64,000 bases of DNA from JBBROS01 sp963792675 (GCA_963792675.1 CAWBWT010000002.1:744001-808000); one strand, 5' to 3'. Numbered from the stretch's first letter, positions 52,259-61,745 are shown. Translations and numbers: made by a program. Notes: generated from the sequence alone by a model not told the origin.

Positions 52259-53366
52259 ATGAAGCTTGGCTTTTTCACCATGCCGATCCACCCGCTCGAG
52301 AAAGACTGGCGCCAGACGCTGCGCGAGGACCGCGAGGCGTTCATCCTGTGCGATGAGCTGGGCTTCTCCGAGGCCTATGTCGGCGAGCACACCACCGACA
52401 AGGCCGAGAATATCACGTCCTGCGTGCTGTTCCTCGCGAGCCTGGTCGGGCGCACGAAGCAGATCCGGCTCGGCACCGGCACGGTGAACCTGCCGAACAC
52501 CCACCCGGCCCGGGTCGCGGCCGAGATCGCCATGCTCGACCACATGCTGGACTGGCAGGCTCAACTTCGGCATCAGCCCCGGCGGCCTGCCGTCCGACGC
52601 CGAGGCGTTCGGGACCCTCGAGAAAAACCGCAACGAGATGTTCGTCGAGTGCATCGACCAGGTGCTGAAGATCTGGGCGAGCGACCCGCCCTACGACATC
52701 ACGGGCAAGTACTGGTCGGTAACGACGGAGAAGACACTGATCGCCGACATCGGCCAGGGCATCATCCCGCGCCCGCTGCAGGCGCCGCACCCGCCGATCA
52801 TCTGCACCGTGGTGGCGCCGTTCTCGAAGGGTGTCACCGAGGCCGCGGCCCGCGGCTGGGAGCCGATCAGCGCCAACTTCCTGATGCCGCAATGGGTGGC
52901 GTCGCACTGGCCGAAATACGTGGAAGGCTGCGACCGCGCCGGCCGCCCCGCCGACCCGGCCAATTGGCGCATCGCCAAATCCATCTGCGTCGCCGACGAC
53001 GCCGCCACCGCCCGCCGCTACGCCACCGACCCCGACAGCCCCTACCGCTTCTACTACGCGCAGCTGCTGACCAAGATGAAGCGCGCCGGCCGGATCGAGC
53101 TGTTCAAGACGAGCCGCGACCAGCCCGACGATGCCGTCACCTTGGACTCGATCTGCGACCGCCTGATCATCCACGGCACCCCCGACCGCGTCGCCGACCA
53201 GCTGCTCGCCTTCCGCGACGAGGTCGGCGATTTCGGCACGTTGCTCTACGCCGGCCACGACTGGGCCGACCCGGTCCTGGCCCGGCGCTCGAAGGTGCTG
53301 ATGGCGGAGAAGGTGATGCCGCTGGTGAACGCGGGGATCGGCGGGGCGAGGCGGGCGGCGGAGTAG
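52259..53366 (+). pseudogene. Luciferase-like (LLM) flavin monooxygenase, frameshifted
   Basis: From the ATG at 52259 the N-terminus is normal (MKLGFFTMPIHPLEKDW, LCDELGFSEAYVGEHTTDK, IRLGTGTVNLPNTHPARVAA) to DHMLD. One extra T at about 52553 (ACTGGC for ACGGC) shifts the frame. The next frame continues from GRLNFGISPGGLPSDAEA through MFVECIDQVLKIWASDPPY to the end at 53366 with GTPDRVADQLLAFRDEVG. The repaired product of about 368 residues fits bacterial LLM-class flavin oxidoreductases using F420 or FMN. Substrate unknown. Confidence 0.85.
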
Positions 53367-53489
53367 GGCAGGGGCTACCCCTCCGCGGCCCTTGCAAATG
53401 TTCGCAGGCGAACATCCGTAACCTTTGGCCGCTCCACCCCTGGACCCCGCAAGGGCTGGCTGACGCTGCCGAGCCCTTCTTCGTTCGGG

Positions 53490-54263
53490 TCAGTCGTCGG
53501 GAGGGCGGGGGGCGGCGTAGCGCAGGATTTTGGCGATGTCGGCGGCCGGGTCGGGCGGCCGGGGGCGGATGAGGGGCGGAGGTTCGGCGCGGGCGACGGG
53601 CTGGCGCGGGTCGCCGGGTCGGGCGGCGGCGCGGGCGACGAGGCGTTCGACGTCGGTGGGGGTGCGGCGCTTCCAGGGGCGGGCGCCGAGGCAGTTGTCG
53701 AGGCCGAGGTCGCGGCAGATGTCGGCGACGATATCGGCGACGGGGCGGTGGGCGAGGGCGAGTTCGAGGTCCGGGGCGTCGAGGCGGTCGAGCAGCTCGG
53801 CGTGGAGGGTGCCGGCTTCCTTGCCGCGGGCGGTGCGGGCGATGGCGTCCTCGACGTCGCGGATGATCTGTCCGCGCGCGACGGTGCGCCGCCCGGCCGG
53901 GTCGGCGGCGGCGGGGACCGGGGTCGCGGCGATGTGGCGGGCGAGGAGGATCGAGCGGCGGACGCCGCGGGCAACGCGGTCGAAGGCGGCGGCGATGGCG
54001 GCAACTTGGGCCGGGGGCTGCGCCGGGGTTGCGATGGGGTCGGCGGGGGTGGCGTCGCGCGGCGTGTCGGCGCCTGGCGCCTCGGTCACGCGGGATGCGG
54101 CGGCGACGGCGTGGGCTTGGTCGGCGAGGAGGCGGGCGAGGCCGGCGCCGAGGTCGATGAGGTCGTCAATGACGTCGCGGTAGTGGCGCGAAGCGGCGGC
54201 CTCGTCCCGGGCAGGCGGGGCGGTGGGCTGGGTGGGCTCGGCCTTGGAGGGCTGGGCGAACAT
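53490..54263 (-). CDS. Uncharacterised Ala/Arg-rich protein
   Basis: 257 residues. The N-terminal 40 residues are charged, followed by helical, Ala/Arg-rich segments (DLIDLGAGLARLLADQAHAV, QVAAIAAAFDRVARGVRRS, GRRTVARGQIIRDVEDAIAR) and a region AHRPVADIVADICRDLGLDN that has the look of a compact helical domain. No recognised motif or signal peptide. Codon bias fits a real gene, and the opposite strand reading is poor. The 3' end lies 123 bp from the LLM gene, in a gap with GC-rich palindromic sequence that partly resembles the three-hairpin repeat. Confidence 0.6.
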   Translation of the reverse strand: MFAQPSKAEPTQPTAPPARDEAAASRHYRDVIDDLIDLGAGLARLLADQAHAVAAASRVTEAPGADTPRDATPADPIATPAQPPAQVAAIAAAFDRVARGVRRSILLARHIAATPVPAAADPAGRRTVARGQIIRDVEDAIARTARGKEAGTLHAELLDRLDAPDLELALAHRPVADIVADICRDLGLDNCLGARPWKRRTPTDVERLVARAAARPGDPRQPVARAEPPPLIRPRPPDPAADIAKILRYAAPRPPDD

Positions 54264-54475
54264 GAACGGATCAGGAACATTTCGGCAGGGGCGGAGTCAA
54301 GTTCGTCTGTTTGGGGCGCGAGTTGGCCAGGCAATGTTTGCAGTCTCGTCTACATCCGGCTGTTTGCTGCGTCGGTTCAGGTGCGGCCGGTGAGGGTACG
54401 AAACTGGCGTAGTGGGTGGCCGGCTGGAAATGGTGGGTGGCGCTACGCTTATCCACCCTACGCCTGCTTGTCCTT

Positions 54476-54496
54476 GACTACGCTTCAAGCGTAGTC
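54476..54496. promoter_or_regulatory. Palindromic operator overlapping the toxin-antitoxin promoter
   Basis: GACTACGCTT (54476-54485) and AAGCGTAGTC (54487-54496) form a perfect 10-bp inverted repeat around a single C. It ends 7 bases before the brnT start codon. A plausible promoter (TTGTCC at 54468-54473, TAGTCT at 54492-54497) overlaps it, so the HTH antitoxin could autoregulate by occluding RNA polymerase. The closeness to the ATG suggests a leaderless transcript. Confidence 0.6.
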
Positions 54497-54503
54497 TACT
54501 TCG

Positions 54504-54779
54504 ATGGAGCTGGAATGGGGCTCCGGCAAAAGCGTGGCGACCTTCGCAGCCCGCGGATTCGACTTCGCCTTTGCCGCCACCGGAGTGTTTGCCGGGCCGA
54601 CGGTCGAGGCGGTGGATACGCGGCGCGGCTACGGCGAGGTGCGGATACGGGCCGTGGGCAAGACACAAGGCGTGATCCTGGTCGTCGTCTACACGGACCG
54701 CGGCGCGGTTCGGCGGATCATTTCGGCCCGGGTCGCCAACAGGAAGGAGCGTGCGCAGTGGCAAAAGTGGTTCGGATGA
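54504..54779 (+). CDS. brnT: BrnT-family toxin
   Basis: 91 residues starting at 54504, with no ribosome site upstream. The BrnT fold pattern is visible: RGYGEVRIRAVGKTQGVILV, then VVYTDRGAVRRIISARVANR and a terminal KERAQWQKW. BrnT is a RelE-like ribonuclease toxin of type II systems. The usual N-terminal K-x-x-x-N-x-x-KHG signature is degenerate here (GKSVATFAARGFDF), so activity is uncertain. It overlaps the HTH gene by 22 bp, or by 4 bp (ATGA) if that gene starts at 54776. This is the canonical toxin-first BrnT/A order. Confidence 0.85.
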   Translation: MELEWGSGKSVATFAARGFDFAFAATGVFAGPTVEAVDTRRGYGEVRIRAVGKTQGVILVVVYTDRGAVRRIISARVANRKERAQWQKWFG

Positions 54780-55108
54780 GCGCGGAGCAGATCGAACGGG
54801 CCGGCGGCGGCCGGGTCGACCGCGCCCGGGTGGACGCAACGACCGAGGCAGACGTCCGTCGGCAGATGCTCGAGGACAGCGAGGGCCCGAACGCACCATT
54901 GCCCGACTACCAGCCGGTACCCGACGTGCAAGCGATCCGCGAGCGGCTTCATTTGTCGCAGAAGGCCTTTGCCCGCACGATCGGCGTTCCGGTCGCGACA
55001 GTGCGGAACTGGGAGCAACGCCGGACGGGCATTGCGCCGACGGCTCGGACGTTGCTGCGGATTTTGGAGCGCGAGCCTGAGGCGGTGCTGCGGGCCCTCG
55101 CTTCGTGA
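54758..55108 (+). CDS. HTH-type antitoxin of the BrnT system
   Basis: 116 residues from the GTG at 54758, with AGGAAGGAG at good spacing; an ATG at 54776 overlapping the toxin stop is the alternative. The N-terminal half (DRARVDATTEADVRRQMLED) is acidic and the C-terminal half is an XRE helix-turn-helix (LHLSQKAFARTIGVPVATVR, NWEQRRTGIAPTARTLLRIL). Most BrnA antitoxins are ribbon-helix-helix, so this is the HTH variant that partners some BrnT toxins. It likely binds the palindrome at 54476-54496. Confidence 0.85.
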   Translation: MAKVVRMSAEQIERAGGGRVDRARVDATTEADVRRQMLEDSEGPNAPLPDYQPVPDVQAIRERLHLSQKAFARTIGVPVATVRNWEQRRTGIAPTARTLLRILEREPEAVLRALAS

Positions 55109-55170
55109 CTGGCTACGACGGACTACCTGAGTTTCCCTGCAATCGAGCACACTGAAATCGAAGGACCTAA

Positions 55171-56694
55171 TCAGTACATCCTCCAGATCACCTTCGTTTT
55201 GGTGCTCATCCGGACCGTGATATCGGACGGCACGGTAGTCGATCTCGGTTCCCTTACAATTTTTAGTGCTGACCGATACAAGATCGGTATCTCATACGAA
55301 CTTCCCGCACGCCGAAACAATCCAATCTTTTCCAGCTCTTCAGCTCGGCTCGAGCACTCCTTCTCATTGACGTGCCATAACGATGATAGAGTTGCTATGG
55401 ACTGAAGGCTCCTCTGCTCCTTAAGAGCCTCAATCCACGGAGTCATCACTGCGTACTCTGCGTAGATTGTGTTCTTGAGCCTGTTTGCTGAGACTGGCAC
55501 AAGTGCCGCCTTAAACGACGCTCTCTCAAAGAGTAACTCGTCCGGAGGCGGCGCGGCAGACTTCTCGAGACGTTCGAGTTGTTCAGATCTTAGAGCAGAA
55601 CAGAATTGTATTAACTCTCTTGGGGTGACCTGATTTTTCCCATCTTCTATACGCCCGCAAATCCAGTCGAACGTCTTCGGATTCCGGCCAGTATCTACCT
55701 TATCTGGGAAGATGCGATCTACAAATTCCCTTTGGAGACTTGCATCTCCAAGTACCTCCGAACGATCTATCCCGTAGACGTTACACAACAGATCACTTCG
55801 AAGCAATCTTTTGACAAAGACAGAGAATAGAAGTTCATTGTCCCACTTCAACGTGACGGTTCGTTCTGGGCTTGCAGCGTGCGTTGCCTCACGAAGTCCA
55901 GGCCGGACTATGCGGTCCCAAATGTCGGATCGGATGAAGAGCTTCATCCGTAACCGATCTAACTTACCCATATCCTTGTAAGCGCCAAATAATGCACGAA
56001 GTGCGCGGGCTTCGATATCATCATTCCCAGCAAAGGCCACGTCGAGCCTGTCTAACAGCAACCATAAAGTTTGACCTGATTGCGCGAGGGCAAGGTTCAG
56101 CTGTGCTAGGATCTCCCTAATAGGGCGGACGCCTTTGTCTCGAGCGTCCGTCGTTGGTTCTGAAAACGAGATCCTGCCACTAAAGCCACGAATGGCACCT
56201 GTGGTGGGGTCAATCAGCGCAGTGCCTTCAATCTCTCGAGGCCGAAACACGCGCTTCACATATTCGGAGATAGACTTGATGATGCGATTAAGGCTGATAT
56301 CCAAGTGGACGATTTTAAGTTCACCGAGATAGTCGAGAACCTCACTTAAGTGTTCATTCTTTACGCCAGCGTCGCGCGCCCGGACCGCCGCAACAGAGCA
56401 AAGGTAAAGCTTCCAAAGGCTGGTAAATTCTTCCTCCGACGGCGGTAGGTCCTGACGTATTTCATTAAAAGCGGGATCCTCATCGGGGTTTTCTGCAGGG
56501 ACAAGCAGAATATCTCGATCCAATTCACAATTCTCTTTCCAGATCCCTTTGCGCCGTAAATAACATCAACACTTCCTGAAAAGATTTTGGTCCACTGATC
56601 AGTCTCGACAAAATATTGTGCCAGATCACTGATTTCATGTTCCGCAACGTCGGAACCAAAATTCAGCGACTGGATGAACTCTTTTCTTATCCAT
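55171..56694 (-). pseudogene. Sll1717-type P-loop ATPase, disrupted at the N-terminus
   Basis: The main frame (55171-56523) gives 450 residues with LVPAENPDEDPAFNEIRQD, the arginine/sensor-like LWLLLDRLDVAFAGNDD, LFIRSDIWDRIVRPGLRE and a winged-helix-like end. Upstream, another frame encodes KEFIQSLNFGSDVAEHE and a Walker A-like DVIYGAKGSGKR, which belongs to the same protein. Relative to the family pattern GSGKSALY..., about ten residues and the P-loop Ser/Thr seem missing near 56535, and one extra A in AAAA near 56683 separates the ATG at 56694. Base composition is visibly A/T-richer than the flanks, suggesting horizontal transfer. Family function is unproven; often defence-associated. Confidence 0.7.
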
Positions 56695-56892
56695 AGTTGC
56701 GTCCCAAGACATTACGTTACTAAATTAAAACCAACATCGCTAGAATGCGGCACAGCGAGTTAGTTTGCAATGTACCGCCTGGTTTCGCCCGGTGAAACAA
56801 TACGCGGCTATCGTTCACAAAAGTGAGTGCCTCGCAGTTGGCGTGTTTCACCGCCAACCGAGACGATACCGGTGTGTCGCGATCGCAAGCCA

Positions 56893-57601
56893 TTACACCG
56901 AACAATACCGCTCCTTCACCGCCTCATCCGCCAACAACGCCGCCGCCGTCGCCTCGTGAACGATCGTCCCCCCATCCATGATGTAAGCCCGGTCCCCCAA
57001 CCCCAGCGCCAACTCCACATTCTGCTCCACCAGTAGGATCGTCGTCCCCCCGGCGCGCAGACGGCCGAACAAGGCGAACATCTCGTCCACCAGCACCGGC
57101 ATGATCCCCTCCGAGGGCTCGTCCAGCATCAGCAGCTTGGGCTGGCTCACCGTCGCCCGGGCGATTGCCAGCATCTGCTGCTCGCCGCCGGACATGGTAA
57201 TCGCGGTCTGGTCCAGGCGCTCGGCCAGGCGCGGGAACGTTTCGGCGACCTCGTCGATGACCACCCGCTCCGGCCGGCGCACCCGGGCGGCGAGCAGGCC
57301 GAGCCGCAAATTCTCCCGCACCGTCAGCCCGGCGACGATGCGCCGCTCCTCGGGGACGTAGCCGAGGCCGAGCGCGTTGCGCACATGCGCCGGCCGCGGC
57401 GAGCAGGTCGATGCCGTCGAACACCACCCGGCCGCGCGTGCGGCCGACCAGGCCCATCACCGAGCGCAAGGTTGTCGTCTTGCCGGCCCCGTTGCGGCCG
57501 ATCAGGCAGACGATCTCGCCCTGCGCGCACCTCCAGGTCGATGCCCTGCAGGATATGGCTGGGGCCATACCAGGCCTCCAGGCCAGAGATCGTCAGCCCA
57601 T
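56893..57601 (-). pseudogene. livF: Branched-chain amino acid ABC transporter ATPase LivF, doubly frameshifted
   Basis: Three frames piece together one LivF. The first has LTISGLEAWYGPSHILQGID; the second, from about 57525, has QGEIVCLIGRNGAGKTTTLR (Walker A) and VVFDGIDLLA; the third, from about 57395, has ALGLGYVPEERRIVAGLTVR, TMSGGEQQMLAIARA (signature) and LLMLDEPSEGI (Walker B), ending ERYCSV. Single-base changes at about 57525 and 57395 would restore it. The start is also uncertain: ATG 57601 is out of frame and touches repeat copy B. It is the last gene of the liv run. Confidence 0.85.
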
Positions 57602-57690
57602 TGGGGCCGCGGGCCCCAAACCCCGGAAACCTTAGTCGGGATTGCAAAGGCTCCGCCTTTGCCGGGGTCCAGGGGCAGCGCCCCTGGCCT
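57601..57690. repeat. Three-hairpin intergenic repeat, copy B
   Basis: Three hairpins: TTGGGGCC-GCG-GGCCCCAA (57601-57619), CAAAGGC-TCC-GCCTTTG (57645-57661) and CCAGGGGC-AGC-GCCCCTGG (57669-57687). The middle one is identical to that of copy A at 5292-5308, and the overall order and spacing are the same. It sits between livG and livF, where the livF start codon touches it. Confidence 0.8.
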
Positions 57691-58442
57691 TCAGTGCTCC
57701 CGCTGCCCAAGATAAACCCGCTTCACCGTCTCATTCCCCCGGATCGCCGCCGGGCTGCCCTCGGCCAGCAGCTCGCCATGGTGCAGCACCAGCAGGTGGT
57801 CGCAGATCCCCATCACCAGCTTCATCTTGTGCTCGACCAGGATCACCGTGCGCTCGGCCGCCAAGCGCACGATCAGCTCCATCATGGCCCGGGTTTCCTC
57901 CGGCGACATGCCGGCCGTCGGCTCGTCCAGCAGCAGCAGCCGCGGCCGGCTCGCGAGCGCCATCGCGATCTCCAGCGCCCGCTGCTCGCCATGCGCCAGC
58001 GTGGCGGCCAGGCGGTCGCGCCGGGGCCACAGGCCGACGCTGTCGAGCAGCGCGCCGGCCTCCTCGATGAGGTCGGCATGCCGGGCCCGCGGCCGCCAAA
58101 CGTCGTAGCGGGAGCGCAGCGCTTGCAGCGCGACGCGGACGTTCTCGAGTGCGCTGAGCTGGTTGAACACGGTGGTGATCTGGAACGACTTGGCGATGCC
58201 CATGCGCGCGAAGCGATGCTGTGGCGTGCCGGTGATGTCGCGCCCGTCGAACAGGATGCGGCCGGCCGACGGCGGGAAGGCGCCGGACAGGGTGTTGAAG
58301 TAGGTGCTCTTGCCGGCGCCGTTGGGCCCGATGATGCCGGTGAGCTGCCCTTGCCGGAACCGAGCCGACACGTCCTTCAGCGCCACGAACTTACCGAATG
58401 ATTTCCCAACGCCCTCGGTCTGCAGGATGTGACCTCGCTCAT
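57691..58442 (-). pseudogene. livG: Branched-chain amino acid ABC transporter ATPase LivG, frameshifted near the start
   Basis: The main frame gives ILQTEGVGKSFGKFVALKDV, Walker A IIGPNGAGKSTYFNTLSG, signature TLAHGEQRALEIAMAL (HGEQ in place of SGGQ, normal for LivG) and Walker B LLLLDEPTAGMSPEE, then VILVEHKMKLVMGICD. The natural ATG at 58442 overlaps the livM stop (ATGA), but its frame differs by one base; adding one C near 58428 (GTCACCATCC) would give MSEVTILQTEG, which is the expected start. A long in-frame reading upstream is an artefact. It energises import through LivHM. Confidence 0.88.
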
Positions 58443-59416
58443 GCCCGGCCGAGGACTTGTAAAAGCGTGCCCCAGACGCCGCGCGGGAAGAACAGCACGC
58501 AGACGATGAACACGATGCCGACCACAAGCTGCCAGTGCACGGTCCACAACGAGACGAGGTTCTCGAGCAGGAGAAAGATACCGGCGCCGATGAACGGGCC
58601 GAAGAAGGTGCCCATGCCGCCCAGCAGCGCCATCATCACTACCTGGCCCGAGGTCGCGACCGTCAGCGTCTCGATCGGCACGATGCCCAGATGCAGCGCC
58701 TGCATCGCGCCGGCCAGGCCGCAGAACCCGCCCGACAGCACGAACGCCAGCCAGCGGGTCGCGCGCACGTCGAAGCCGCAGGCGCGCGCCCGCGCTTCGT
58801 TCTCGCGCAGCGCCTGCATCGCCGCTCCGAACGGCGAGTCGAGGATGCGCGACAGCACGTAGAGCGCCAGTGAAACGAAGGCGGCGACCACGTAGTAGCG
58901 CGTGGTCGGGTCCACGAAGTCGATCCCGAGCCCGGGCGGACCGATCCGCCCGAGCGAGACGCCGCGCAGCCCGTTCTCGCCGCCGGTCCAAGACGTGGCC
59001 TGGAAGGCGACGTAGTAGACGCATTGCGACAGCGCGAGTGTCACCATGGCGAAGTAGATGCCGCGGGTGCGGGTCGCGAGCCCGCCCATGACCGCGGCGA
59101 TCCCGGCGCCGGCCAGCACGGACGCGGCGACGCCCGCCCACCACGGCAGGCCGAAATGCACCATTGCGATGCCGCAGGCATAGGCGCCGCTGCCGAACAG
59201 CGCCGCGTGGCCGAACGATAGCAGCCCCATGGTGCCGTAGAGCAGGTTGAAGCCGAGCGCGAACAGCCCGTAGATCAGGATGTTCACCGCGATCGCCTTG
59301 AACGGCATCAGCAGCGGGAAGACAGCGAGGAAGGCGACCGCGAGCAGCACGCGGTGCCGGGTCGCGAGCGTCAGCCAATGCGGGCGTGCGGCGGGGAGGG
59401 CGAGGGCCTGGCTCAC
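58439..59416 (-). CDS. livM: Branched-chain amino acid ABC transporter permease LivM
   Basis: 325 residues with about nine spans. Family patterns: LIYGLFALGFNLLYGTMGLL, GHAALFGSGAYACG, AMVTLALSQCVYYV, and the EAA-like loop ALRENEARARACGFDVRATR, with GGMGTFFGPFIGAG near the end. It forms the translocation pore with LivH. It overlaps livG by 4 bp (ATGA) and starts 1 bp after the livH stop. Confidence 0.93.
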   Translation of the reverse strand: MSQALALPAARPHWLTLATRHRVLLAVAFLAVFPLLMPFKAIAVNILIYGLFALGFNLLYGTMGLLSFGHAALFGSGAYACGIAMVHFGLPWWAGVAASVLAGAGIAAVMGGLATRTRGIYFAMVTLALSQCVYYVAFQATSWTGGENGLRGVSLGRIGPPGLGIDFVDPTTRYYVVAAFVSLALYVLSRILDSPFGAAMQALRENEARARACGFDVRATRWLAFVLSGGFCGLAGAMQALHLGIVPIETLTVATSGQVVMMALLGGMGTFFGPFIGAGIFLLLENLVSLWTVHWQLVVGIVFIVCVLFFPRGVWGTLLQVLGRA

Positions 59417-59417
59417 C

Positions 59418-60308
59418 TTAGCCGCTCATCAGCCCGGCGCGGCCGAAGAACCCCTGCGGCCGGATCAGCAGCACGATCGCCATCAGCGCGAAGATCGACA
59501 CCTGCGCCATCTCCGGCGCGAACAGCGAGGCCAGGCTCACGACGACGCCCACCAGCAGCCCGGCCAGCACCGCGCCCAGCAGCGAACCCATGCCGCCCAC
59601 CACCGTCACCACGAAGGCGATCGCCAGCACGCTGTCGCCCATCTCCGCGCTGGCCCCCTGCAGCGGCGCGGCCAGCAGCCCGGCCAGCGCCGCAAGCCCG
59701 GTGCCGATGCCGAACACCACGAGCCAGACCCGGCCGACATCGATCCCGAGAATGCGGACGATCTGCGGATCACGCGCGCCAGCGCGGATGATGAGCCCGT
59801 ACGGGGTGCGCTCCAGGAAAAGCCACAACGCCAGTAGGACCACGCCAGCGACGCCGATCACGAACAGGCGGTAAGTGGGAAAAAAACCGATCCAGATGTC
59901 GGTGGCGCCGACCAGCGCGTCGGGGGTGTCGAACGGGATCGCCTGGGTCCCGAACAGGATGCGCACGCCCTCGACCATCACGTAGGACAGCCCGAAGGTC
60001 AGCAGCAGCGGATAGTCGATCCCCCGTCCATACAGCGGCCGGATCAGCACCCGCTCGACCGCCAGGCCAAGCAAGCCGATGGCGAGCGGGGCGAAGAACA
60101 GGCAGACCCAGAAGTTGGCGCCGAGCCCCAGCAGCGCCACCGCGGCATAGGCGCCGAGCATGTAGAACGCGCCATGGGCGAAGTTGACCACCGTCAGCAT
60201 GCCGAACAGCAGCGACATGCCGAGCGCCACCAGCACGTAGATCGCACCGAGCGCCAAGCCGGTAAAGATCTGCAGCGCGATCAGGTCGGGGGTGATGCCG
60301 TCCATCAT
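59418..60308 (-). CDS. livH: Branched-chain amino acid ABC transporter permease LivH
   Basis: 296 residues with about eight spans. Patterns: ALGAIYVLVALGMSLLFGML, NFAHGAFYMLGAYAAVAL, the cytoplasmic EAA-like loop RAGARDPQIVRILGIDVGRV and GGMGSLLGAVLAGLLVGVV. Start at 60308 or the adjacent ATG at 60305. It pairs with LivM. The gap to livK upstream (192 bp) contains the inverted repeats at 60332-60475. Confidence 0.93.
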   Translation of the reverse strand: MMDGITPDLIALQIFTGLALGAIYVLVALGMSLLFGMLTVVNFAHGAFYMLGAYAAVALLGLGANFWVCLFFAPLAIGLLGLAVERVLIRPLYGRGIDYPLLLTFGLSYVMVEGVRILFGTQAIPFDTPDALVGATDIWIGFFPTYRLFVIGVAGVVLLALWLFLERTPYGLIIRAGARDPQIVRILGIDVGRVWLVVFGIGTGLAALAGLLAAPLQGASAEMGDSVLAIAFVVTVVGGMGSLLGAVLAGLLVGVVVSLASLFAPEMAQVSIFALMAIVLLIRPQGFFGRAGLMSG

Positions 60309-60331
60309 TCGGCGATGCTCGAATCAACAGC

Positions 60332-60475
60332 GTCATGGTCGACCTTGATCCGACCATCCACGCGGTTCAGTTGCCCGGTATGGTCCCAAGTGCGCGTGGG
60401 GCGGCGACTGCCCATGCGGACGGCCCGCCGACGCGACATCGCGTGGATGGTCGGGTCAAGCCCGACCATGATGGC
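60332..60475. repeat. Pair of inverted palindromic repeats between livK and livH
   Basis: A 33-bp unit of the type GTCATGGTCGACCTTGATCC continues into GACCATCCACGCG at 60332-60364. Its inverted, slightly diverged partner lies at about 60441-60475 and contains ATGGTCGGG-TCAAG-CCCGACCAT (60447-60469). Each copy is itself a hairpin and the pair can form a long stem. The CATGGTCGGGCTTGACCCGA consensus is common in intergenic regions of related alphaproteobacteria. It may stabilise or attenuate the livK transcript relative to the permease genes. Confidence 0.75.
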
Positions 60476-60500
60476 GGGGGGCGGAGGCATCGAGACCGGC

Positions 60501-61745
60501 CTAGACGTGCCCCTCGTCCTTGCAGCTCACCAGCGCGTCCTCGCTGGCCGGCGACGTTTCGAGGATGTTGAACACGTCGGACGGGCTCGACATGTCCTTC
60601 GACTTGCTCTCGATGATGAACACCGACTGCACCGACTGATGATCGCAGGCGCGGTAATGCTGCGGTCCCTTGTAGAAGTCGTATTTGAGGTTCTGCAGCA
60701 CCTCGACCACCTTCTCGACGTCTGTGGTTCCCGCCTGCTTGGCCGCCGTAAGCACCGTGCGCACCCCGGCATAGCCAAGCGCGCCGTAATCGGACGGCAC
60801 CTTGTTGTCATAGGCCTTGCGGTAGCGGTCGTTGAACGCCTTGGCGCTCGGGATGCTGCCCTCGGCGCCCCAGTAATAGGAGGTGCCGCCAACCACTCCA
60901 TCGAACGCCTGCGCCCCGCCCGCGACCCGGCTGGTATAGAGCAGGATTGGCGCCACGATCCGCGTCGTGCGCTTCAGCCCGAAATCGGTCGCCTGCTTGA
61001 TCGAGATCTGCTGGTCGCGGCCGAAATTGCACAGGCACAGCACGTCCGGCTTCAGCGCCTGGATCCGCGGCAGCAGGGTCGAGTAGTCGGTCGTCCCCAG
61101 CGGGTGCCGTAGCTCGGCCAGCACCTCGATCCCGGCCGCCTGGCCCGCCGCCTTGAACCCCTCTACCATCTCCTTGCCATAGGCGTAGTCGGCGCTGAGG
61201 AACACGACGCGCTTGCCGAACTTGCCGAACGCATAACGGCCGACGGTGCCCGCCGTCAGATGCGGCGTCATCGCCTCGTGGAAGGTGGTGCGGCCCCAAT
61301 CCGGCAGCGCGGTGATCTGGTCCGACTGGCTGATCGAGTTGAACAGCACGTTCCGCTGCTTGGTGATGTTGTTGATCGCGAGCTGCACCGACGCCGACAG
61401 ACTGCCGACGACGAAATCCACGCGGTCCTTCTCCACCAGCTCGAGCGTCCGGGTCGCCGCCTCGCCGGGGTCGAGCTTGTCGTCGCGCGGCAGCAGCTCG
61501 GCGCGGCGGCCATCGAGCCCACCGGCCTCGTTGAACTCGGCCACGGCGAGCTGGCCGCAACGCACCTGGTCGGCCGCCTCCGTGCCGTAAGGCCCGGTCA
61601 GCGGGACGGGAAAGCCGATCTTGATCGTCGCCGGTTGCGCGCGCACCAGGGCAGGGGCGGCCAGGGTGGCGGCGGTGGCGCCGATCAGCGCGCGCCGGGT
61701 GACCGGCAACCGGGTTTGCTCAGGCACGTGGCGTTCCCCTGACAT
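60501..61745 (-). CDS. Branched-chain amino acid-type ABC transporter substrate-binding protein
   Basis: 414 residues. A twin-arginine-type signal (VTRRALIGATAATLAAPALV) precedes a type I periplasmic binding domain: IKIGFPVPLTGPYGTEAADQ, AVAEFNEAGGLDGRRAELL, FVVGSLSASVQLAINNI and FLSADYAYGKEMVEGFKAAG. The overall pattern fits the LivK/urea-amide group; the substrate is not fixed by the sequence. It is the first gene of the liv run on the minus strand. Two Cys in the C-terminal tail (CDHQSVQSVF, CKDEGHV) are unusual for a periplasmic protein of this family. Confidence 0.88.
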   Translation of the reverse strand: MSGERHVPEQTRLPVTRRALIGATAATLAAPALVRAQPATIKIGFPVPLTGPYGTEAADQVRCGQLAVAEFNEAGGLDGRRAELLPRDDKLDPGEAATRTLELVEKDRVDFVVGSLSASVQLAINNITKQRNVLFNSISQSDQITALPDWGRTTFHEAMTPHLTAGTVGRYAFGKFGKRVVFLSADYAYGKEMVEGFKAAGQAAGIEVLAELRHPLGTTDYSTLLPRIQALKPDVLCLCNFGRDQQISIKQATDFGLKRTTRIVAPILLYTSRVAGGAQAFDGVVGGTSYYWGAEGSIPSAKAFNDRYRKAYDNKVPSDYGALGYAGVRTVLTAAKQAGTTDVEKVVEVLQNLKYDFYKGPQHYRACDHQSVQSVFIIESKSKDMSSPSDVFNILETSPASEDALVSCKDEGHV

